Below are positions 55,404-64,000 of a stretch of 64,000 nt of DNA, piece by piece (the stretch's first letter is position 1; the number at the start of each line of letters is the position of its first letter). The DNA comes from Sialis fuliginosa (Eukaryota; Arthropoda; Insecta; Megaloptera; Sialidae). The stretch is from NCBI GenBank assembly GCA_961205875.1, contig OY540811.1, forward strand, positions 20,453,248 to 20,517,247, read 5' to 3'. The notes below the pieces were generated by a model that was not told where the DNA came from, did no database searches, and saw nothing but the letters and a program-made list of their open reading frames with translations. A program made the translations under genes and the position numbers.

Positions 55404-58359
55404 TTCCCTTATTAGTATTTTTGTATATTTTTAAAGAAATACATTGAGGTACAATATTATAAATTAAAAATTGCAATTAATTGATTTATTCTACTACTTT
55501 TATTCAATATGTCAGTACTTAATGGATAATATTTATTATTACTTTAGTTTATCAATTTCACATACTAATCTTATTACCACTTATCAAATTTAATATAAAT
55601 AAAATAAAAGTAAAATCAATATTTTACTAACATAAAACATATTTTTAAGTTGAACACATTAAAGGTTCACCAGCAAACAAACTTTATTAAATTATGTCAA
55701 TATACTCTATTTCGATTAAGTTATCAAAAAGTCCTTGTAGAAATACTGGATTGAAAATTCAGAGTATGTTTATTTACTATTAAATAAACAGCCAAACAAA
55801 ACATTTACATTTCAGTAAATGAATACATTCGAAAAAAAAATCTAAAAGCAACACACATATGTCATAAAAATGTATATACACCATTACCATATTAATTTAT
55901 CAGAATGGTTTTATTAGATTGACGCGTGCAAAAATCACGTTTTTCAAATATCCTATAATGCAAAAACAAATAAAAACATATGCAAAACAGGATAAGATAT
56001 GAAGTATCAATCAAAACTACAATATTTTTCAAAAGGTATGAAAACACTGACACACGTTTTTATTCTGCTTGATCAAAGTGACTCATGGAAACTCAAGTAA
56101 CTAAATTGGAATACCATGTACGTAACATATGGATGTGTATGTGCTTAATAGAAATACACACATGTACAGGACCGGACTAGTGATCATAATATTGTTGGAA
56201 AAGAGGGTTTGTACCGTACAATTGAAATTAGTGAAATGTACATGCTGTACTCGTATGTTTATCTCTCTACAGGTTTTGTTTGTATAGTTGGAACATTGTT
56301 TTCGTAGTTGACGTTATATTTTCGTTAGTTCGTAGCTATTTTCATTTACATTTCGAAAATTATTTTAGTTTTATGTAAAATTGATATCTAACAAATGATG
56401 AGTAGTATAGTTAATAAAAATATTTTTGATCTCTAACATTGTATACTTATAGATAAGAAATTAAATAATATCTATTCATCAAAATAATTACATCCAATAC
56501 AAATCTTATTTCAGAGATCTTCCAGTTTAAAATATCGGACCAACTATTACTCAAAAACGATTTAAAAAAGAAACAAAAAATGAATTTCGTATAAATAAAA
56601 TTTCGAAAGAAATTAAATGTTTACAAAACCAATTTTTTTTTTCATTATACTAATAAACTAATGTGCATACCTATCTTAAAAATTATATATATAAAAAAAA
56701 AACATTTCTTTAAAAAAATACTCCATCCCCTAAAATCCTACCCTGTATATACACGTAACGTTTAATGCACAATAGAAGGTACACGTCTGTTTAGATCATG
56801 AATATTTATATTTATCGTGAGTGACGCTCTTCCATGTTTTAAAAAGTTTCCGGATTAACCTGTCAATCAAATTAAAAATCTCCAAACATCTGCATTCAGC
56901 AGATGCATAATGTCATGTAAAAACTGAAAACAGTGGAAAAAAGACACCAATTATTTTTTTACATATTTATATGGTATGTAAATCTTTTTTTTATATAAAA
57001 ATTAAGGTGTAAGAATAAAGTATTTTGTTTAAAAAAAATATAGAGACTTGGATAATAAAACATTTTTTTTATTAAAAAAAATTTGATGTCCATACATACT
57101 AGACTATAATTTAGTTTATTTAGGCAATAAAACACATCATAAAATAATATACAACTAATAGTGGAGTCAAATAAAAATTAGTATTAGTAAATAAAATAAA
57201 AGTTTAAGCAAACATATACATAATATGTTATTTTTCATTCAATCACTTTCATGGATAACATAGTGTATAAAATATATTATATACTATTATTTTAAAAATC
57301 AATCTTAAATCCGAATTATTGTTAACATGTGTAAACAAATGTTTTATTTGCTTATAAAAATGAAACCACTAAAATTAGGTTGCGTTTTCACGAAATATTT
57401 CTTGGCATGATTGCATGTTCCAATACACATTTCCATATTGTATTTCTTTTGTTGTTCGTTTATCTAATCTATGTTAATACATTTGTTATATTAATTCCAA
57501 ATAAAAGAAAAGAGGATTAGAACCAGTTATATTTTCAGAATACATAAAGGAAAGCATTACATATGTTTAATACATTCTGTATATAAATATTATTTTATCA
57601 ATTTGAAAATAATTTATAAAATTGTATTAAAATTTTAAACAACAAGTAGTATTAAAATCTTTTACAATAGAAATATATATGTTATATTTTTCTTCAAAAT
57701 ACCATAGTTTACTTTTATAGACTGAGATCAAAAGTTTTTTTTAAATGCATGTATTGTTTTAAAGAATCTAAAAAAATGTATTTTATAAACATCATTATAA
57801 ACAGGGGTTCAAAATATATCTCTCCCGAACAAACATTCTTATATCTATTTGGTGTAGGTTTTTTATGACCACTTGAATTGAATAGAAATAACAAAAAGTA
57901 TATAAAACCATATAATATGTATGTTTGCAAGTATATATGTATTATGTATATTTCAGTACCTGGTTAAGAAATTCTGTTTAAAATAGAATTTTTTAATCTA
58001 GGACTGAAAAATATCATATTTAAAAAATCATAGTTATTCGGATGAAGGCTTTAAAAATTCAGATTATTTGTATAGATCCTTCTATCACCATTATAATTTT
58101 CATAAAATACCTTCTTTGTGTTTTTTTTATTTAGTGCAAAACAGGTATGAAAACTACAACTGAAAACTCAATATCGTAATTTAATTATTAATATTATTTC
58201 TAAAATGCACAACCCTGTTCAAAACCGCTTCATTCAAAGAAACATAAGTATACATATATCAAATTTATTTCTATAGTATTTTCAACATAGCTACATATTC
58301 CATTTACAAAACAAAGACAGTAAATCTGAAACCAACATAAAATCATCCATCTATCCTCG
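55404..58359. other. AT-rich background
   Basis: Almost 3 kb of AT-rich sequence with low-complexity frames. A slightly mixed patch lies at 56085-56340. No gene or shared repeat called. Confidence 0.5.
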
Positions 58360-58720
58360 TCTAAAAAGCTAGCACAATTATGACAGCAGCACATACTACA
58401 CACAAGATGCGAAAATAATAAATGCCATTAAAATGAAATGCGGCACAAAAAATGCAACGCGATTCGAAAGACAATGTATATTTCGCTGTAAGCTTTTCGT
58501 TCGTTAAAAAATTTGTATGCAGACACGGCGACATCTGAACGCGGCAGATAAAACTAATTGCTGTCACTAATGGCGATGTTAAGGCAGGAAATGAAGCGTC
58601 AACTGAATAAAGCGACACCAGAGAGAAAAACCCTGGAATATATCACTGACAAAAATCAGACACTATTATACAGTCATCTAGATAATTATTGTCCTTTATC
58701 TATGGATGAGTTTTAATTCG
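58360..58720. promoter_or_regulatory. balanced block with homeodomain and Hth-like words
   Basis: Less AT-rich and non-repetitive. AATTATGACAGCAGC (about 58376) has the Hth/Meis word TGACAG, and CTAATTGCTGTCACTAATGGCG (about 58553) places TAATTG next to TGTCA, the inverse Hth half site. An 85-codon minus-strand frame is not recognised. Candidate enhancer. Confidence 0.28.
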
Positions 58721-59909
58721 TCGCCAACGGAACTAAATTGTTGTGATGATGTTTTACTGCCTTTTTGTCTAATTTATTTTTATTGATGTTGTTCTAGCAT
58801 TTACAGAAAAATAAAATCGTATCTTTATTTTTGTTTAACGTTTAAATTGTAATTACAAAAACAAAAAACTCAACTACTGAAAAAAAACATAAATTAAAAA
58901 AAAAATGTTTAATGTTATTTTTAAAAACTTCCCTGATTTTTTTTTATTAACCATCTTGCCCCTATCCTGGGGTAAGATGATACCATATTGAGACATAAAT
59001 ATACTTTAAATGTAATTATAATTAAATATTAAATTTAAAAAAAACACTAATTTTCACTACAGCATTAATTTTATATTAATAATAAGTTTATGGTTTTTAA
59101 TATATCCATCAACAAGCATTAAAATGGAAAATAAATTTATAAACAACAAAATTGATCGATAAAAACTACTAAAAAAAACACAAAAACTGAAATTTTTTGT
59201 AAATCACTATTTAAGAAAAAAACCGTCTTGTTCCTTGTCGTCATCTTCTTCTTCTTTCCCTAACTATCTAAGTTCATAATTATTTGCTAATTGATTACAT
59301 ACGTAAATTTATTTCTACGAGTATACAATAACAATACAATTAAAACAGCATTTATAGTATTTCAGGTGTACGTTCCAGACCACCCGTCCACTATGTTTTA
59401 CGCCCAAACTATTGAAGATAGAGTTTTATGATAAAAGATTTACTGTATATATCGACCCTAAAGAATTTCAAGAAAATATTTTCAACCCCCTAAAACCCCC
59501 CTTGGGGGAATGTTTGTGGAGTATATGCCCGTTTTTCAGCAAAATCAAATGGAACGGTATATCCAAAACTACTTAATTTTAAAGATCATAAAAAAGTAAA
59601 AAACTTTTGTAAAAAAACAATTTTCATACATTCAATTGTTTATAAAATATGGCGATTTGTTCCCAAATTTTAGGGTTTTAATAAAAATGTTCTGGTTTTG
59701 TTAATTAAATATTAATGAAATTTTTTTTTTTTTTTTGGTTAGGTATTATTGAAGACAACCACAAAAAATACTATTTGGAATTTTTGGAATTTTAATAAAT
59801 CATCTTAAAAACTATAAAATACCACCCAACGTTAAAAAAATGTTCATAATCACCGAAAAATTGGCACTTACTATTCAAAACACGTTAGAAACAAATAAAA
59901 ACAAGTTGT
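58721..59909. other. AT-rich background with a repeat patch
   Basis: The stretch 59380-59560 contains CCCCCTAAAACCCCCCTTGGGGGAAT, resembling the GGGGTTGAAT repeat blocks near 63.4 kb. A T run lies near 59719-59737. No gene. Confidence 0.4.
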
Positions 59910-60110
59910 GTACACAGACGAGGAGTAATTCCGCGCTCCGGAGTTAACAACAAATGTATTTTAACGTACACAATTAAGACAATCTGTTTTTAATTCTTTT
60001 CGCCAATGAACACAGCAATTCCTTATGTCCAGATGGTAATTAACGACAAGTTATGATACCGTGTGATCATTAAAACAGTGTTGCTTCATTTTATCTACAC
60101 AGAGTAAGAA
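59910..60110. promoter_or_regulatory. small balanced block
   Basis: GACGAGGAGTAATTCCGCGCTCCGGAG and later CAGATGGTAATTAACGACAAG combine an E-box (CAGATG) with a TAATTA homeodomain core. Weak regulatory candidate. Confidence 0.2.
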
Positions 60111-60395
60111 TAAAAAAACGTGTTTAATATGCGGAAACATGTATCCATGCTTGGTAATTTGCAAAGATAACGTTTTAGTTTAGGCATGTGCTGTGAGAAA
60201 TAAGAATTATAGACAAAGTAATATTTCACTAATTTTGAATATGCTGAGAAATTTTTTTACGAAGTAGGTAGGTATTAATGGGAGTATTTTTTAAATTTGT
60301 AGATAATGTTTCAGTAAACTTTTGCTAGGAAGTCTATAGATATCTATCAAGTATTATTGTATTGTTGTAGATAAAGAATTTGATTTTGTTCAAAA
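60111..60395. other. AT-rich background
   Basis: No feature seen. Confidence 0.45.
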
Positions 60396-60726
60396 TCTAC
60401 ATCTATATTATAAAACACAACGTCTCTCTGTCTGTCTGTTCAGATGCTTATCACTCGAGAACCACTTATCCGATTTATGTGATTTTTTTAAATTCAGGTT
60501 TAAGTATATATTTTGTTACGTCAGGTAACATAAGGAATAAGCAGTGACGATAATAGTACATCAAGTCGAAAAAATTCGTAAATATCTCGGCTTCTGTGTG
60601 TGATAGGGGGTTGTTTTCCCCCCTAAAATCCTCAACCCCGTGATGTAATGTAACTAATTACAGCCCTCTATAAGTGACAGGAGGTAAAATATAAACTCCC
60701 GTGCGAAGCCGGGATGGGTCCGCTAG
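60396..60726 (+). mobile_element. non-autonomous Helitron-like element (331 bp)
   Basis: The 5' end TCTACATCTATATTATAAAAC begins with TC. The 3' end is CTAG followed by T (60723-60727), preceded by a strong hairpin: TCCCG (60697-60701) pairs with CGGGA (60710-60714), enclosing GC-GAA-GC with one bulged T. Hairpin then CTRR is the Helitron 3' signature. The interior contains CTCTCTGTCTGTCTGTTCAG and TCACTCGAGAACCACTTATCCG. There is no protein-coding capacity, so it would depend on a Rep/Helicase encoded elsewhere. Confidence 0.65.
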
Positions 60727-60935
60727 TATATTTTAAAACACAACGTCTGTCTGTCCGTTAATGCGCTTATCACTCGAGAACCACTTATCCGATTTACGTG
60801 ATTTTTTTTAATTCATAGATACGTTCTTTGTCCAGGTTTTCGTATATATTTTGTTACGTTAAGTAACATAAGGAATAAGCAGTAACGATAATAGTAAATC
60901 AAGTCGGTAAAAAGATTGCCACCAGCGCGCTCTTT
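60727..60935 (+). mobile_element. second, 3'-truncated copy in tandem
   Basis: Immediately after the CTAGT end the sequence restarts as ATTTTAAAACACAACGTCTGTC and follows the first copy through CACTCGAGAACCACTTATCCG and ACATAAGGAATAAGCAGTAACG. It is lost after AAATCAAGTCGG. The head-to-tail arrangement is typical of Helitrons. Confidence 0.6.
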
Positions 60936-61142
60936 TGCAATACGCTGCCTAGACCATTAAATATTGAATAATGTAATGTAATAGAAAACTGTGTAGAATA
61001 AAAATAACTAATTCAACTATATTTTTCAAAAATCCTAAACACAATAATTCCGTAGTCCACGCAAGCGAAGGCGAGAGAATAGCTATAGTACTTACATAAT
61101 ATAAACTAAAAATGTATATGTTAAGAAGATCTAAAATAATAC
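60936..61142. other. AT-rich spacer
   Basis: No feature seen. Confidence 0.4.
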
Positions 61143-61909
61143 GGGCAAGACATACACTAGTGTATGCCATAAGGGTTTCGAAGTACGTACTACGTGAAAT
61201 GTTTGGAACCACTTACAGGTGCATTTTTAAGTTAAAGTTAAAATATAAAAAAGTGTCAAGTTCTACTAATTGAGATCTATATTTTGACATACCACATGCC
61301 TAGATATCAAAATAAAAAATTCTATGACGCCCCTCTCTATAATTCCAAAATTTAAAATTATAATGTTGATTTTAGTATTTGTCGTTGGTAGTCCCACCAA
61401 AACCTCGTTACCAAATTTTTTTCAGATTTTTTGAGCCAGTAGTTACAGAGAGAGAGGGGTGGGGAACAAAATAAAACACTGCTTTTAAACCCCTACAGGC
61501 GCCATTTTTAAGTTAGAAAAAAAATTAAAAATATGGTAAAATTCTACTAATTGAGATGTACATTTTGACTTGATATACAATTTTTTTGTTTTTTTTTTAA
61601 TTTGCTTTAAAGCCCTCTACAAAAAAAATAGAAAAAGGGTCAAATTCCGCTTGTTTGGTTATACATTTTAATGTGCCACATGCCTTGGTATAAATTTTTT
61701 TTTTTTTTACCTAGCTTTAGCTCCTTATTGCCTCCCCTGAAAAATTATTTATTCAATAAATTTGTACATATTTTACTAGAGGGTATCATTTTACATGTTC
61801 AGTAAAAATTTCAAGTTTCTAGCGTATATAGTTTACGAGCTATTTAGCTTTCAGTGAATAGGACGGACGGACGACAAAGTGAGATTAATAGAGTTTCTTC
61901 GGAACCTTA
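61143..61909 (-). repeat. dispersed repeat A, copy 4 (inverted, complete)
   Basis: It starts GGCAAGACATACACTAGTGTATGCC and AAGGGTTTCGAAGTACGTACTACGTG. It ends GACGGACGGACGACAAAGTG and AGTTTCTTCGGAACCTT. It matches copy 3 over its length in inverse orientation. Confidence 0.8.
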
Positions 61910-62859
61910 AAAAAATATTCTCTTGGATACTTTTTAAACGTGTATTATTGCAATAAAATCAATTCTATTTAGTTATATTTGAATTTCAATGATCATGAAA
62001 AAATTCTGACTCAAAACAACCGAGTTATTGATTTTGAAGGTCCCTGAATATTTTTGACACGGTTCTAGAAAAAAAATTACAATAATAGTCAATGAAAATA
62101 CTATTATTTATAATTTATGTTTTACTTATATCTCCACTACTACAAACCGTTTTCAATATATTAGATTTCGTTTTAGTAATGTATAAAAAAGTTATAGGAT
62201 GACCACAACAGTTAATTTTAAAACAGTTTCTTAAAACAATAAACCATATAGATACGAATATAAAGTAATTGCTAATATTTATTAATCTTTTTACAGTGGA
62301 CGCCTATGACATCAGATGAAGTTCAGTAGCTGCAGGTGTTGCGGACAGAAATTGCCAATTAAAAATAAATGTCCCAAATAACTAAATATCTTATAATGAA
62401 CGGTAGACCAAAACCTGATACGTATTTTATTAAATACTTGCTTTTTGCGATCAACGGAGGCGATGTTATTATATGAATAATTTATTTTTATTAATTTATT
62501 TTGGTTTCTTTCACACCATAATTGTTATTTCAGTAATTATTATGACTTAGTTATTAATTATACCCTATAACATGTTATTAAATGCACATGCTTATTGACG
62601 TGGATATTATTATATTCTAATTGCATTTCATTATTATAATTTAATTAACACACATAAAATATAAATTGAATGTAAGTACCTACATATAATATATTAACTT
62701 CATTATATTTAAATATATCTTAAAGGTATAAAATTGTTGAATTTCCGCGTATTTAGGATAAATTATTATTGTAATTTTGTTACTACCAATCAGCAATCAC
62801 TAGGTATCTGGTAGAACACATAAATTAATAAATAATCGAAAGAAGAGGACCTGAAACCC
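61910..62859. other. AT-rich background
   Basis: No feature seen. Confidence 0.5.
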
Positions 62860-63065
62860 CTAAAAGATACAAACCAAGACCTGTCTTGTTCTACTTTTGG
62901 GTATAAGTAATCAGGACAATGTAGTTATCACAACGTCTCCGTATTCCCACACCTATATAGTTATATAAGTTACTAAACCCCACCCCCGTGGTATTTTTCT
63001 CGCCAGATCGAAAGAAACTAATTACAACCCTCCATAAATTACAGGGGGTGAAATATGAAATTTTT
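62860..63065 (+). repeat. fragment related to the 60.4-kb Helitron
   Basis: AACTAATTACAACCCTCCATAAATTACAGGGGGTGAAATATGAA at 63017-63060 aligns with AACTAATTACAGCCCTCTATAAGTGACAGGAGGTAAAATATAAA upstream of the Helitron hairpin at 60.7 kb. The hairpin and CTAG end are absent here. Confidence 0.45.
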
Positions 63066-63610
63066 CTTGCTTTGCTCTGTATTCATTATTCAAAATCGTA
63101 AATATCATGGATTCTAGTTAAAAATTTCAAAAAACCACCCATGTCTACCTCCATCAGATGTTGAATATCGAAATTTTTATTTTTATGAAAAAGTATTTTT
63201 ACCGAATTCACCATTATAACTTCAACAGCTATGTATATAAACATATCAAAAATCTCCCCACTCACACTTTCCACGCCATTATGGATTGAATCACGAAATT
63301 TTTTTTTGTTTGAATTTACCTTAATATCATAAACAATTGTGACAAATATATCAAAATTTAAAAAAAATTAACATTCCCTTGCAACCCCTTGGTGGTTGAA
63401 TTTTGGGAAATGCTAAAATATGTGTTTCATTATTTGTATAGTGAAGTACCTATTTATTTTAAGTTTCAAGTAAATCCCACCAAAAAAATATTTTTTAAAT
63501 TACAAACTTTTACACCCCCTTTTACCTCATAGGGGTTGAATTTAGAAAAATCATTTCTTAGTGGGTGCTTACATCATAAAAGGAAGACATCCCTGAAAGT
63601 ATCAGTCATT
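63066..63610 (+). repeat. insect repeat with triplicated 'CCCC..GGGGTTGAAT' units
   Basis: Three diverged units of roughly 105-150 bp each end in a C-rich then G-rich word: CACGCCATTATGGATTGAAT (about 63272), GCAACCCCTTGGTGGTTGAATTT (about 63382) and ACACCCCCTTTTACCTCATAGGGGTTGAATTT (about 63512). The last continues AAAAATCATTTCTTAGTGGG...ACATCATAA. This follows a repeat abundant in insects that I associate with LINE-type 3' regions, but I cannot confirm the class here. Confidence 0.5.
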
Positions 63611-64000
63611 ATATAGATAATATTACATTAAAACTTCATAACCAACAATAAATGATTTGAGGAAATATTCTCAGATTACAAATACCTTGTTTTTGATTCG
63701 GTCGTGAATTTAACCAAGGAATATCATTTTTAATTATTTTTCATGTAGTTATATAACAAAAGCATGGCAAAATCAATACTTGCATGATAAAACCGAGTGC
63801 AATTAGAGATAAAATACAAACCAGTGTACGATCCAATAACGTATGTTAGGTACCTACATATATGCAATGTTTCGTTATAAATGTAGTTACAATATTTAAA
63901 ATTGTTCTTTATTTTTATTTAAATAATTACATGACCATCGATATGACCGATATATCGCACATAATGTATGTGGGTAGTACTTCTACATGTACATTATTAA
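63611..64000. other. AT-rich background to the window edge
   Basis: No feature seen. Confidence 0.5.

Noticed and set aside
1..64000. CRISPR arrays, operons, ribosome binding sites, rRNA genes, LTR retrotransposons, viral insertions, well-known insect microRNAs
   Set aside because: No regularly spaced direct repeats, long terminal direct repeats, integrase or capsid-like frames, or well-known mature microRNA words were seen on reading both strands. This is a reading by eye, not a search.

Overview
This window is strongly A+T-rich eukaryotic DNA, by eye around 70 % A+T, with long A and T runs and many short TAGGTACCTA-like words. I find no intact protein-coding gene, no rRNA or tRNA gene and no CRISPR array. 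The repeats point to an insect: Helitron-type 3' ends closing in CTAGT, a Tigger/pogo relic, short TIR elements, and repeats carrying TCTGTCTGTCCGTC next to an 'aactcatgaaccactgaaccgat'-like word. That repeat style is familiar from Lepidoptera and Hemiptera. I cannot settle the order from sequence alone.

Layout. From 1 to 12 kb there is AT-rich background with GC-richer islands near 0.7-0.95, 4.8, 7.25-7.55 and 10.7 kb. This part also holds the first copy of MITE family M1 (2.9 kb), a Tigger/pogo relic keeping the transposase C-terminus (4.13-4.66 kb), and a probable jockey-type LINE scrap (5.9-6.0 kb, minus strand). The most gene-like place is 11.64-12.04 kb: a CpG-rich block followed by a consensus splice donor, which reads like a promoter and non-coding first exon on the plus strand. 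From 12.5 to 13.35 kb two perfect CRE octamers and a GC-rich block follow. A second M1 copy abuts an unusual array of the palindromic word GTAGATCTAC at 14.18-14.52 kb.

From 16 to 35 kb the window holds a foldback MITE (M2), a copy of MITE M3, three CACGTG E-boxes within 40 bp at 20.0 kb, and a perfect 38-bp palindrome at 21.1 kb. Then come repeat B (24.8 kb), the third M1 copy (27.2 kb), a motif-dense block at 30.5-30.8 kb, repeat A (33.2 kb), and a 57-bp-arm inverted repeat whose loop has hammerhead-like words (34.5 kb). From 36 to 51.5 kb low-A+T islands alternate with a 696-bp inverted-repeat element, a Helitron 3' end, two M3 copies, and an A-B-island-A repeat cluster (48.0-50.7 kb). From 51.7 kb to the end there is a tandem duplication, M2 again, two small inverted-repeat elements, a Helitron with a second partial copy, repeat A, and a triplicated insect repeat.

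Interpretation (inference): this is non-coding DNA, either intergenic or a very long intron, in which ordinary TE-littered AT-rich sequence is punctuated by about fifteen compact GC-richer islands dense in transcription-factor-like words. That layout fits the regulatory surroundings or large first intron of a developmental gene. Its exons, other than a possible 5'UTR exon near 12.0 kb, lie outside the window. Island functions are guesses from motif content, and conservation between related species would decide them.
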